This document shows, one piece after another, positions 41,998 to 50,403 of a DNA stretch of 64,000 nt. The stretch comes from Paraplanobispora siamensis (GTDB taxonomy: Bacteria > Actinomycetota > Actinomycetes > Streptosporangiales > Streptosporangiaceae). The first letter of the stretch is position 1, and the number at the start of each line of letters is the position of its first letter. The translations under genes were made by a program, and so were the position numbers. The notes below the pieces were generated by a model. That model made no database searches. It was not told where the DNA came from and saw only the letters and a program-made list of their open reading frames with translations. The DNA lies in NCBI RefSeq assembly GCF_016863175.1, contig NZ_BOOJ01000043.1, positions 38,930 to 102,929 on the forward strand. The letters are read 5' to 3'.

Positions 41998-43053
41998 TCA
42001 CGTCCCGGTCGTCAGCTGGCAGCCCTCGGTCTCCTTCTTCTCCAAGTCGTACGGATCGACCGGGGCGCCGGTCGCCTTGACCACTTCCTCGTCCGGGGGA
42101 GAGTCGTCGTAGAACGGGCGCACGAAGCCGTCGTCGATGTCGCAGCGGACCCCCGAGACGCCACCGTTGTTCCACTGCCTGAGCCGGATCGCCGGCCTGC
42201 CGTTCTCGCGGTAGGCGAAGAGCTCACCCTTGCTGTGGGCGACGACCCGCATGGCGGTCTCCGGCTGCCCCGGCCGCCGGACGGCGTAGACGAACAGATA
42301 GTTCACCTTGATCCGGACGCCCGAACGCCCGTTCTCGCGGGAGGGGGAGAAGGCGGTCTTGCCGTGCACCTTGATCACGTCGGTGACGAGCTCGGTGGTC
42401 TTGGGGGCGAAGCTGGTCAGCATGTAGCGGCTGCTGTAGTAGTCCTTCTTGTTCTTCTTCGTCTTCTTCGGGTCGAGGTTCTTCAGGAACCACACCCGGT
42501 CGGAGGGCTCCAGAAGCCTGGCGAAGGGCTTGAACCCGGACTTGAGCAGGACGCGCCGGTCGAGGTGGGTGGCCTTGAGCAGGGCCTTGGTGCGGCCCAG
42601 CACGGTGGCGACCTCCTTCTCGCTCAGCCCGCCCGTCGCCTTGGGCCGCGGCATCGTCAGGCCCTTCTCCCCGTCGGCGTACTCCATCGCCGGGGATCCC
42701 TCGAAGGGGGAAACGGCGACCGGCTCCGTCTCGACGGGCGTCGTCTCCTCGGGGACCGGCCCGGAGGCGCGGTCGACGCCGGTGGGCCGGGCGTCGGGTG
42801 CGGCGTCGGCCAGGGCGGAGGTCAGGGCCGTACCGGCCTGTCCCAGGATCTCCGGGCGCCAGGCGACGAACGCCCCGGCGCCCGCGACCGCCACGGCCGC
42901 CACCGCCGCGGTGATCCGCCACCTGCGGCGGCGCCTGTAGCGGGGCAGATGAGCCCATTCCCGCTGGGCCGCCTTCTTCATCTTCCGGCGTTCCTGCCGG
43001 TCGATCTGCTCCACGAGAGCTTTGAAACGTTCGTCGAGGTCGTTATCTGACAC
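41998..43053 (-). CDS. Single-pass membrane protein of unknown function
   Basis: 351 residues from the GTG at 43053. A charged cytoplasmic N-terminus (1-46: DLDERFKALVEQIDRQERRKMKKAAQ in part) is followed by one membrane segment (about 47-66, ITAAVAAVAVAGAGAFVAW), an acidic Pro/Thr-rich stalk (about 85-125) and a soluble extracellular domain. Cys residues near 316 and 345 (VRCDIDDGF, EGCQLTTG) may form a disulfide. The pattern of a charged tail, one membrane segment and an outer domain is anti-sigma-like, but no zinc motif is present. No family was recognised. It is divergent from the RDD gene and lies upstream of glnA. Confidence 0.6.
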   Translation of the reverse strand: MSDNDLDERFKALVEQIDRQERRKMKKAAQREWAHLPRYRRRRRWRITAAVAAVAVAGAGAFVAWRPEILGQAGTALTSALADAAPDARPTGVDRASGPVPEETTPVETEPVAVSPFEGSPAMEYADGEKGLTMPRPKATGGLSEKEVATVLGRTKALLKATHLDRRVLLKSGFKPFARLLEPSDRVWFLKNLDPKKTKKNKKDYYSSRYMLTSFAPKTTELVTDVIKVHGKTAFSPSRENGRSGVRIKVNYLFVYAVRRPGQPETAMRVVAHSKGELFAYRENGRPAIRLRQWNNGGVSGVRCDIDDGFVRPFYDDSPPDEEVVKATGAPVDPYDLEKKETEGCQLTTGT

Positions 43054-43181
43054 TGGGGGGTGCTCCGCAACGAAAGCGATAAAAGGGACTGCTGCTGCAT
43101 ATGATGTACGGCTTTCGCCTCATCCCGGTAACGGGTTCGGGCGGGTTAGAGGGCGGCCCCCCGGGCGGATACGGTGGGGAT

Positions 43182-43646
43182 ATGAGCAGCAGGCAGCAGC
43201 CCCGTTGGACCCAGACCTGGCTCGGCGGCGTCAGGTCGGCCGGAGTCGACCTGGGCTACCCGGGACAGCGGCTCGGACTGCCCGAGGAGGGCAGCGGCGC
43301 GGTGGCCCGGTTCGGCCGCAGGATCGGCGCACTGCTGATCGACTGGCTGATCTGCACCTGGGCGATCACTCAGGGCCTGCTGCGGGTCAATCCCGCCGAG
43401 CAGGGATGGGTTCCCCTGGTGGTCTTCGGAGTGGTGAACATCCTGCTGGTGGGGACCATGGGGATGACCTTCGGCATGCGCCTGCTGCGCATCCGGGTCG
43501 CCGCCCTCGACGGGGGCAACCCCGGCTTCCTGCCGGCCGTACTGCGCGGCCTGCTGCTGTGCCTGGCCGTGCCCGCGCTCATCTGGGACCGCGACCAGCG
43601 CGGCCTGCACGACCGGGCGGCCAACACCGTGGTCGTGCGCATGTGA
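43182..43646 (+). CDS. RDD-family membrane protein
   Basis: 154 residues from the ATG at 43182 behind GGTGGGGA. After a soluble start (residues 1-42) the RDD domain begins with VARFGRRIGALLIDWLICTWAI (Arg and Asp of the family name), followed by two more membrane segments, GMTFGMRLLRIRV and the end DRDQRGLHDRAANTVVV, which fits the RDD consensus. The family's role is unclear; ion transport or Na+/H+ antiport has been suggested for members. An RDD protein beside glnA and lipA is a conserved actinobacterial neighbourhood. Its 3' end is 18 bp from the convergent methyltransferase gene. Confidence 0.82.
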   Translation: MSSRQQPRWTQTWLGGVRSAGVDLGYPGQRLGLPEEGSGAVARFGRRIGALLIDWLICTWAITQGLLRVNPAEQGWVPLVVFGVVNILLVGTMGMTFGMRLLRIRVAALDGGNPGFLPAVLRGLLLCLAVPALIWDRDQRGLHDRAANTVVVRM

Positions 43647-43664
43647 GGCCCCGGCCCGCGGATC

Positions 43665-44465
43665 TCAGGCGGGCCGTTCGCAGGTGAAGATCGCGGTACC
43701 GGGCAGGTGACGGCCGCGCAGCGGGCTCCAGCCTCCCCACACCCGGTCGTGCCCCTCGGGCCACTCCGGTTCGGTCAGCGCGGTCAGGACCAGTCCCGAC
43801 GCCACGATGTGCCCCACCCAGTCGGCCATCGTGCGGTGGTGCTCGACGTAGCTCGGCCGCCCCTCGGAGTCGAACTCCACGTACGGCGCGCGGTCGAAGT
43901 AGGAGCGGTCGGAGGTCAGCCCGCGGGGCCCCGGATCGTCGGGGAAGGCCCAGCGGACCGGGTGGCTGACGGAGAAGACGAAACGGCCGCCGGGCCGCAG
44001 GACCCGGCGGGTCTCGGCGAACACGGCCGCCGGATCGGCGACGAACGGCAGCGCGCCGTACGCCGAGCAGGCCAGGTCGAACGAGCCGTCGGCGAAGGGC
44101 AGGGACTCGGCGTCGGCCTGCACCACCGGGAGCGGCGTGCCGAGGTCGAGGTCGATCCGGCGCGAGTGCTGGAGCTGACGGAAGGACAGGTCGAAGGCGG
44201 CCACCCGGGCGCCCCGGCCGGCCAGCCACCGCCCGCACTGGCCCGCGCCGCAGCCGATCTCCAGGAGGTCCCTGCCCTCGACGTCGCCCAGCAGGCGGGC
44301 GTCGGCCTCGTCGAGCCCCTCGGGGCACCAGACGAAGCCGGAGTCGCGCAGGAACCCGCCGTGCTCGGCCTGGTACTCGTCGGCGGCGCCGTCCCACCAG
44401 CCGCGGTTGGCCCGCGAGGTCGCCGTGGCGCCGACCTTGTGACGGCCGACCCCCTCCGGCGACAT
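43665..44465 (-). CDS. SAM-dependent class I methyltransferase
   Basis: 266 residues. Motif I is LLEIGCGAGQCGRWLAGRG (residues about 68-86), followed by VAAFDLSFRQLQHSR (acidic ribose ligand Asp), ADAESLPFADGSFDLACSAYGALPFV and RVLRPGGRFVFSVSHP, the typical order of Methyltransf_11 proteins. The substrate is unknown. The start ATG shares one base with the TGA of the upstream DUF4191 gene (TGATG), so the two are translationally coupled, although their functions look unrelated. Confidence 0.85.
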   Translation of the reverse strand: MSPEGVGRHKVGATATSRANRGWWDGAADEYQAEHGGFLRDSGFVWCPEGLDEADARLLGDVEGRDLLEIGCGAGQCGRWLAGRGARVAAFDLSFRQLQHSRRIDLDLGTPLPVVQADAESLPFADGSFDLACSAYGALPFVADPAAVFAETRRVLRPGGRFVFSVSHPVRWAFPDDPGPRGLTSDRSYFDRAPYVEFDSEGRPSYVEHHRTMADWVGHIVASGLVLTALTEPEWPEGHDRVWGGWSPLRGRHLPGTAIFTCERPA

Positions 44466-45142
44466 CAGCGCATCTTCGGACGGGGCATCTTGGCCCCGCG
44501 CGGCAGCGGGCCCTTGGGCATCGGCAGCGTCTGGGGGAGCGCCTTGAGCCGGTTGTTGACCTCGTAGACGGCCGGCTTCTTGAGGTTGCGGGGCAGCTTC
44601 ATCAGGTGCCGCTGGAGCTTGCCGATCGGGATCTGGCCCTCGCCGTCACCGGCCTGGACGTCGTAGACCGGCACGTCGAGCGCGATCCGCTGGACCCGCT
44701 TCTTCTCGGCGACGAGCATCTTCTGCACCCGGCTGCCCGGACCCTCGGAGACCAGGATGATCCCCGGGTAGCCGACCACGCGGTGCACGATGTCCTGGTC
44801 CCGGTTGACGGCGACGGCCGGAGTGACCTCCCAGTTGCCCCGCATGCCCTGGAGGACCGCGGCGGCGGCACCCGGCTGGCCCTGCAGCATGGAGTACTGC
44901 GCCTTCTGGGCGAGCTGACCGAAGACCACCAGGCCGACGGTGAGAGCCAGCATGACACCCATGATGTACAGCGGCCACCAGCCCGTGACCAGGCCCAGCA
45001 CGACGAACAGCACCAGTGTGCCGAGCGCCGAGGCGTAGACGATCGGCATGCCCTTCGGGTTGGCCTGCTTGATGATCTTCGCGATCATGCGGAGCTGCTT
45101 GATGCGCCCCATGCTCTCCGGGTTTTCCGGCTTCTTCGCCAT
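44465..45142 (-). CDS. DUF4191 membrane protein (Rv2219 family)
   Basis: 225 residues from the ATG at 45142 (a TTG at 45157 is possible). A basic N-terminus MAKKPENPESMGRIKQLR is followed by two membrane segments (about residues 38-58 and 62-82) and a soluble basic C-terminal domain of about 140 residues (LVSEGPGSRVQKMLVAEKKRVQRI, then a Lys/Pro-rich end). This is the protein found between lipA and glnA in mycobacteria and Streptomyces; its function is not established. Here the lipA side is interrupted by a GH3 gene. No strong ribosome binding site precedes the ATG. Confidence 0.85.
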   Translation of the reverse strand: MAKKPENPESMGRIKQLRMIAKIIKQANPKGMPIVYASALGTLVLFVVLGLVTGWWPLYIMGVMLALTVGLVVFGQLAQKAQYSMLQGQPGAAAAVLQGMRGNWEVTPAVAVNRDQDIVHRVVGYPGIILVSEGPGSRVQKMLVAEKKRVQRIALDVPVYDVQAGDGEGQIPIGKLQRHLMKLPRNLKKPAVYEVNNRLKALPQTLPMPKGPLPRGAKMPRPKMR

Positions 45143-45268
45143 GTATGAAGGATACAAATCCCGGAGTCAAGAAATGAAAACGTGACCTCCGCCGGAGCGC
45201 CCCGATCCCGCCCGCGGAGGCGCGACGGGACTCCGGCGGGCTTCCGTGAGCGCGGGGCACGGCGGGGC

Positions 45269-47698
45269 TCAGACGGACACGACGACGCCGAGCGGCCGGT
45301 CGGCGACGCTGCGGCCCGCCTCGACCGTGTAGTCGCCGGAGACGGTCCTCCAGCCCCCCTCCGTCCACACCTGGAAGGCGCGCTCGGGCAGGGTGACCGT
45401 CGTGATCACCGTCTGGCCCGGTTCGGCGTCGACGACGTCGAAGCCGGCCAGCCAGCGGGCGGGCCGTCCGGCGTCGCGCTCCACGGGCGAGAGATAGAAC
45501 TGCACCACCTCCCGGCCCGGTCGGCGGCCGGTGTTGGTCACCGCCACGCTCACCGTCCTGGCCGTCGCGGTGATGGTGCCGTAGGACCAGGTGGTGTACC
45601 CCAGGCCGTGCCCGAACCAGAAGGCGGGCTCGCGCCCCGCGCGCTCCCAGGCGCGGTAGCCGATGAAGACGCCCTCGTCGTAGGAGACCTCCCCGTCCAC
45701 CGGGGTCACGTCCAGCACGGGCACGTCGGCCTGGGCCACGGGCCAGGTGGTGGGCAGCCGGCCGCCCGGCTCCACGTCGCCGAACAGCACGTCGGCCAGC
45801 GCGTTGCCGGCCTCCTGGCCGGGGAACCAGGTCAGCAGGACCGCCGGGACCCGCTCCAGCCACGGCATCTCCACCGGGGACCCGGCGTTGACCACCACGA
45901 TCGTGCGCGGATTCGCCCCGGCGACCTTCGCGATCAGCTCGTCCTGGCGTCCGGGCAGCGCCAGGCCGGTGCGGTCGAAGCCCTCGCTCTCGACCTCCGG
46001 CGTGGTCGAGGCGACCACGACGGCCACATCGGCGCTCGCCGCGGCGCGTACGGCCTCGGCGATGAGCGCGTCGTCGCCGGGGGAGGGGGCGGCGTGGCCC
46101 AGGGTGAACGCCACGAAGGCCATGCCGCCGACCGTCCCGGTCGGGTGCCGCAGGCTCAGCTCGACCGGGACGCCCTCGGTGAGGGTGACCGCGATCCGCC
46201 GCTCCGGAGGGGACAGGAAGGCGGCGCCGGGATCGTCGCTGTCGGGGACGAGGATCTCGTCGAGGACCGCGGCCCCGTCGACCGCAAGGGTGTACGCCCC
46301 GGCGCCCGCGACAGAGAACTCGTGCGCGCCGCCGGCGACGGGGGTGTGGCGGAGGCGGATCTCCACGGCGGCCAGGCGGTCGCCGTCCACGTCCGCGGGG
46401 AGGCCGCCGAGCCAGCGCACCTCGGCGGAGGCCAGGGGGTGCTCGGCCAGGACCTCTCCCGCCGGGTCCAGGAACAGCACGCGGGCCGGTCCGGCCAGCG
46501 GCGCGAGCCGTACCCGGGGATCGGTGCCGAGGGCGTACCGGACCTCGACGCCCTCCCGGGCCCGCAGGCCGTCCAGCGGCGAGACGATCCGGTCGGGGAA
46601 CACCCGGGCGCTGCCCCCGCCCATGATCCTGGCCTCCCCGGCCGCCGACCCGATCAGGGCCACACTGCGGATCCCTTCGAGCGGGAGCAGCCCACCCTCG
46701 TTGCGCAGCAACGTGAACGAGCGCCCGGCCGCCTCCCTGGCGAGCGCCGCCCCGTCGATCGCCGTACGGCCGGCGCCGGAGACGCCCGCGACGCCGCCCG
46801 CCGTACCGGCGTCGAGGGGTTTCAGGGCGCCGACGCGGTGGGCCAGGCGCAGGACGCGGCGGACCTGGTCGTCGACGATCTCCTCGGGGACGCGGCCCTC
46901 GCGGACGGCGGCCTCCAGCCTCTCGCCCCAGGGGCCGGACGGGCCGGGCATGGCGACGTCGAGGCCGCCCTCGGCGGTGGCCTCGGTGGAGCGGGCGGCG
47001 GTCCAGTCGGAGACGACGAAGCCGTCGAAGCCCCACTCGCCCTTCAGCAGGTCCCGCTGCAGGGCGCGGTGCTCGGTCATCGTGATCCCGTTGACCGCGT
47101 TGTAGGCCGCCATGACGCCCCAGGCGCCGGCCCGCACCACCCGCTCGAACGGCGCCAGATAGACCTCGCGCAGCGCCCTGTCGCTCACCTTCACGCTCAC
47201 CGTGAACCGCTCGGTCTCGAAGTCGTTGGCCACGAAGTGCTTGGGCGTGGTGGCCACGCCGCCCTCCTGCACGCCCTCGACGTAGGCGGCGCCGATCTCA
47301 CCGGTCAGGTACGGGTCCTCGGAGAAGCACTCGAAGTGGCGTCCGCCCAGCGGGCTGCGGTGCAGGTTGACGGTCGGGGCCAGCAGCACGTGCACACCCT
47401 TGCGCCGGGCCTCCTGGGCGAGCAGCCGCCCGGCCCGGCGGACCAGCCCGAGGTCCCAGGTCGCCGCGAGCGCGGTGGGGCTGGGCAGGGCGATCGAGGG
47501 GTCGGCGGAGGTCCACTGCTCGCCGCGCACGCCGATCGGGCCGTCGCTCATCACCAGCCGATCGAGCCCGATCTCCGGCATCGCCGGCAGGGACCAGGTG
47601 TCCGCCCCGGTCAGCAGGCGCACCTTGGCACGCAGATCGAGCTTCGCGATCAGTTCTTCGATGTCCACGGCGTCAGTCTCACCCGGCATACCGAGCAT
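45269..47698 (-). CDS. Glycoside hydrolase family 3 beta-glucosidase-like protein
   Basis: 809 residues; a start at the GTG at 47668 is possible. The GH3 N-terminal barrel has VMSDGPIGVRG, TPKHFVANDFETER and the nucleophile Asp231 in GFVVSDWTAARS. The C-terminal alpha/beta domain follows (SFTLLRNEGGLLPL, GGSARV), with a PA14-like insertion (about 405-545), then a fibronectin type III-like end (VTNTGRRPGREVVQFYL). This order is that of bacterial beta-glucosidases acting on plant-derived or secondary-metabolite glucosides. There is no signal peptide, so it is cytosolic. It breaks the usual DUF4191-lipA contact and is probably a later insertion. Confidence 0.9.
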   Translation of the reverse strand: MLGMPGETDAVDIEELIAKLDLRAKVRLLTGADTWSLPAMPEIGLDRLVMSDGPIGVRGEQWTSADPSIALPSPTALAATWDLGLVRRAGRLLAQEARRKGVHVLLAPTVNLHRSPLGGRHFECFSEDPYLTGEIGAAYVEGVQEGGVATTPKHFVANDFETERFTVSVKVSDRALREVYLAPFERVVRAGAWGVMAAYNAVNGITMTEHRALQRDLLKGEWGFDGFVVSDWTAARSTEATAEGGLDVAMPGPSGPWGERLEAAVREGRVPEEIVDDQVRRVLRLAHRVGALKPLDAGTAGGVAGVSGAGRTAIDGAALAREAAGRSFTLLRNEGGLLPLEGIRSVALIGSAAGEARIMGGGSARVFPDRIVSPLDGLRAREGVEVRYALGTDPRVRLAPLAGPARVLFLDPAGEVLAEHPLASAEVRWLGGLPADVDGDRLAAVEIRLRHTPVAGGAHEFSVAGAGAYTLAVDGAAVLDEILVPDSDDPGAAFLSPPERRIAVTLTEGVPVELSLRHPTGTVGGMAFVAFTLGHAAPSPGDDALIAEAVRAAASADVAVVVASTTPEVESEGFDRTGLALPGRQDELIAKVAGANPRTIVVVNAGSPVEMPWLERVPAVLLTWFPGQEAGNALADVLFGDVEPGGRLPTTWPVAQADVPVLDVTPVDGEVSYDEGVFIGYRAWERAGREPAFWFGHGLGYTTWSYGTITATARTVSVAVTNTGRRPGREVVQFYLSPVERDAGRPARWLAGFDVVDAEPGQTVITTVTLPERAFQVWTEGGWRTVSGDYTVEAGRSVADRPLGVVVSV

Positions 47699-47762
47699 CC
47701 GGTAGGCGCCGGGACCCGATCGTTACAGGTGGGGCCGGGCCGCCGGCCCGGGTGAACGGGAA

Positions 47763-47790
47763 AGGGCCCCGCGCGGGTGCGCGGGGCCCT
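47763..47790 (-). terminator. Terminator of lipA, perfect 12-bp stem
   Basis: AGGGCCCCGCGC (47763-47774) pairs with GCGCGGGGCCCT (47779-47790) around GGGT, 41 bp past the lipA stop in the leftward direction. Confidence 0.85.
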
Positions 47791-47831
47791 CCTCGTCCGG
47801 CGACGTCCGGCGGCGTTCGGTCCGGCGGCGC

Positions 47832-48761
47832 CTAGGCGTGCTGGCGGGCCTCGATGGCCTGCTTGTACAGGCGGCCGGCCCGGTAGGAGGAGCGGACCAG
47901 CGGGCCGGACATGACCCCGGCGAAGCCGATCGCCTCGGCGTCCTTCTGGAACTGCACGAACTCCTCGGGCTTGACCCAGCGCGTCACCGGGTGGTGGCGC
48001 GGGGTGGGCCGGAGGTACTGCGTGACGGTCAGCAGGTCGCACCCGGCCTCGTGCAGGTCGCGCATGGCCTGGACGACCTCCTCCGGCTCCTCGCCCATGC
48101 CCAGGATCAGGTTGGACTTGGTCACCAGCCCGGCCCGGCGGGCCTTGGTGATCACTTCCAGGGAGCGCTCGTAACGGAAGGCCGGGCGGATGCGCTTGAA
48201 GATCCGCGGCACGGTCTCGATGTTGTGCGCGAACACCTCGGGCCGGGCGGAGAAGACCTCCTCCAGCTGCGCGTCGTCGCCGTTGAAGTCGGGGACCAGC
48301 AGTTCGACGCCGCAGCCGGGCAGCAGGGCGTGGATCTGCCGGGCGGTCTCGGCGTACAGCCACGCGCCGCCGTCGGGCAGGTCGTCACGGGCGACGCCGG
48401 TCACCGTGGCGTAGTTGAGGCCCATCTGGCGGACCGACTCGGCCACGCGGCGCGGCTCGTCGGTGTCGTACTCCTTGGGCTTGCCGGTGTCGATCTGGCA
48501 GAAGTCACAGCGCCGGGTGCACTGGTCTCCGCCGATGAGGAAGGTCGCCTCGCGGTCCTCCCAGCACTCGGAGATGTTGGGGCAGCCGGCCTCCTGGCAG
48601 ACGGTGTGCAGACCCTCGCGCTTGACCAGCGCCCGCAGCTCGGTGTGGTTGGGGCCGGTGCGGAACCGGGTCTTGATCCACTCGGGCTTCTTCTCGATGG
48701 GGGTCTCGGCGTTGCGAACCTCCAGGCGGAGGAGCTTGCGGCCGTCCGGGGAAACGGTCAT
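47832..48761 (-). CDS. lipA: Lipoyl synthase LipA
   Basis: 309 residues from an ATG with AAGGAGGA close upstream. LipA inserts two sulfurs into octanoyl groups on lipoyl domains, using radical SAM chemistry. The auxiliary cluster ligands are Cys55, Cys60 and Cys66 ([13 protein letters not shown]), and the radical SAM cluster ligands are Cys81, Cys85 and Cys88 (CTRRCDFC). The rest follows the family closely ([19 protein letters not shown] near the end). It acts after LipB, encoded 160 bp upstream, and its products are the E2 subunits such as SucB in the same block. Confidence 0.97.
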   Translation of the reverse strand: MTVSPDGRKLLRLEVRNAETPIEKKPEWIKTRFRTGPNHTELRALVKREGLHTVCQEAGCPNISECWEDREATFLIGGDQCTRRCDFCQIDTGKPKEYDTDEPRRVAESVRQMGLNYATVTGVARDDLPDGGAWLYAETARQIHALLPGCGVELLVPDFNGDDAQLEEVFSARPEVFAHNIETVPRIFKRIRPAFRYERSLEVITKARRAGLVTKSNLILGMGEEPEEVVQAMRDLHEAGCDLLTVTQYLRPTPRHHPVTRWVKPEEFVQFQKDAEAIGFAGVMSGPLVRSSYRAGRLYKQAIEARQHA

Positions 48762-48921
48762 GCTTCCTCCTTCGCCGGTCGCACGACCAGGGTGTTGTGG
48801 TGCCGGTCGGTTCGCTCGCTGCGCTCGCTCACGTGTATCACCCTACGCTTTGCGGAACCTGGGATCGCCAGGGGGTCACCGGATTATCCTACGTCTCCGC
48901 CGAGCCTCGGCACGCCCCGGG

Positions 48922-49605
48922 TCAGCGCCGGAAGAGGTCCTCCTCCGGCAGGTCGTAGGCCTGCATGCCGAGCGCCTCGGCCAGGCGCTTCTCGGCGTAG
49001 GGCATGACGTCGTCGACCACGATCCGGCGGCCGGTCTCGGCCGACAGCGAGGAGACCCCGGCGCCGCTGATCCCGCAGGGGTCGATCCGGTTGTACCAGC
49101 TCGGGTCGTTGACGCAGTTGAGGGAGTAACCGTGCATGGTGACGCCCCGGGTGACGCGGATGCCGATCGCGCCCACCTGCCGGTCGGGCAGGCCGTGGGA
49201 GGCGTCGCCCGGCGCCCACACCCCGCTGAGGCCCTCGACCCGGCGCGCCTGCACCCCGAAGTCGGAGCAGACCTGGATGAGGACCTCCTCCAGCAGCCGG
49301 ACGTAGGCGACGACGTCCAGCCGCTCGCCCAGCCGGATGATGGGATAGCCGACGAGCTGGCCGGGGCCGTGCCAGGTGATCCGGCCACCCCGGTCGACGT
49401 CGATGACCGGGGTGCCGTCGGAGGGCCGCTCGTGCGCGGCCGTACGTCTGCCGGCGGTGTAGACCGGGGCGTGCTCGAGCATCAGGCAGGTGTCGGGCGC
49501 CTCTCCGGCCGCCCTCCGGGCGTGGATCTGCCGCTGGAGGTCCCACGCCTGCTCATAGGGGACATCGACGCCAAGTCGGACGATCGCCAGCTCGCTCACG
49601 GACAA
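48922..49605 (-). CDS. lipB: Octanoyltransferase LipB, catalytic Lys replaced by Gln
   Basis: 227 residues from the TTG at 49605 (GTG at 49599 possible; no clear binding site). LipB moves octanoyl from acyl carrier protein to lipoyl domains. The motif RGGRITWHGPGQLVGYP is intact, and the nucleophile Cys177 lies in DPCGISGAGVSSL. The usual partner Lys, in K-(I/V)-x-A-I-G, is Gln143 here (DRQVGAIGIRV); the codon is CAG. In M. tuberculosis LipB the pair is Lys142/Cys176, so the positions line up. All other blocks are normal. Whether the enzyme works without Lys or another route exists is unknown. Confidence 0.9.
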   Translation of the reverse strand: MSVSELAIVRLGVDVPYEQAWDLQRQIHARRAAGEAPDTCLMLEHAPVYTAGRRTAAHERPSDGTPVIDVDRGGRITWHGPGQLVGYPIIRLGERLDVVAYVRLLEEVLIQVCSDFGVQARRVEGLSGVWAPGDASHGLPDRQVGAIGIRVTRGVTMHGYSLNCVNDPSWYNRIDPCGISGAGVSSLSAETGRRIVVDDVMPYAEKRLAEALGMQAYDLPEEDLFRR

Positions 49606-49627
49606 AGACTAGTTGACCCGCTCGCCG

Positions 49628-50365
49628 TCACGACATGAGAAGCCTGGGCTCGATGCGGAACTCCTTGACCCCGCCGGCCCCGTCGTGCTCGACCCTGTAG
49701 GCGTAGCCGCCGGGGCTCACGCTGACGGCCTGGATGAAGTCGGTGCCCACGTAGTGCAGGGCGACGCCCTCGTCGGCGGCGTAGCCCGGGGGAAGCTCGC
49801 CCGAGGCCACCGAGGCGTGCAGCAGCTCGCGGCGCTGGGGGTCGGAGTCGTAGTGCACGCCGCAGGAGTAGGGCAGCATGGCCAGGCCCTCCGCCCACGG
49901 CTGCAGCCTCGGCCCGAAGGAGTCGGTGTTGCCGCCCACGTGCCAGCACAGCGCGCCCGCGCTCTGCCCGGCCAGCACCACACCCGCCCGCCAGGCCTCC
50001 TCGAAGACGTCGTCCAGGCCGTGCAGCCGCCACAGCGCCACGAGGTTGGCCACGCTGCCGCCGCTGACGTAGATCATGTCCTGGCTCAGGACCCACTCGC
50101 GCGGGTCCTCCACGTTGGGCATCGGGAAAACGGTCAGGTGGCTGACCTCGACGTCCCAGTCGCGGAACGCCCCGTACATCTTCAGCAGCCACTCCGAGTC
50201 GTCACCCGTCGCGGTGGCCAGCAGCCCCAGTCGCGGGCGGTCCTGGCCGGTCAGGTCGAGACCGTAGCGCAGCAGGGCGCTGGCCTCGATGAACCCGTAA
50301 CGGGCCGACGGGCGGAACGAGCCGCCGCCGATCGCGAGGATGTGGGACTGACCTGACCGGCTCAT
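49628..50365 (-). CDS. Peptidase E-like protein (family S51)
   Basis: 245 residues from an ATG with AGGAG upstream. The class I amidotransferase-like fold is recognised by AIGGGSF at the start, YVSGGSVANLVALW and the nucleophile elbow GQSAGALCWHVGG, where Ser replaces the Cys of amidotransferases as in peptidase E/cyanophycinase (family S51). YSCGVHYDSDPQRR supplies the downstream His region. Members cleave Asp-Xaa dipeptides or cyanophycin-like isoaspartyl bonds. It lies between the TIGR01777 gene (38 bp) and lipB (22 bp), so it may be in the same transcript. Confidence 0.85.
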   Translation of the reverse strand: MSRSGQSHILAIGGGSFRPSARYGFIEASALLRYGLDLTGQDRPRLGLLATATGDDSEWLLKMYGAFRDWDVEVSHLTVFPMPNVEDPREWVLSQDMIYVSGGSVANLVALWRLHGLDDVFEEAWRAGVVLAGQSAGALCWHVGGNTDSFGPRLQPWAEGLAMLPYSCGVHYDSDPQRRELLHASVASGELPPGYAADEGVALHYVGTDFIQAVSVSPGGYAYRVEHDGAGGVKEFRIEPRLLMS

Positions 50366-50403
50366 GCGTGATCTCCTGATGACTCTCCGTACGAACTGCG
50401 CCC

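Noticed and set aside
48800..48840. Short GCTCGCTGCGCTCGC-type word before lipA
   Set aside because: It is a simple GC-rich near-repeat common in high-GC genomes and could not be tied to a function.
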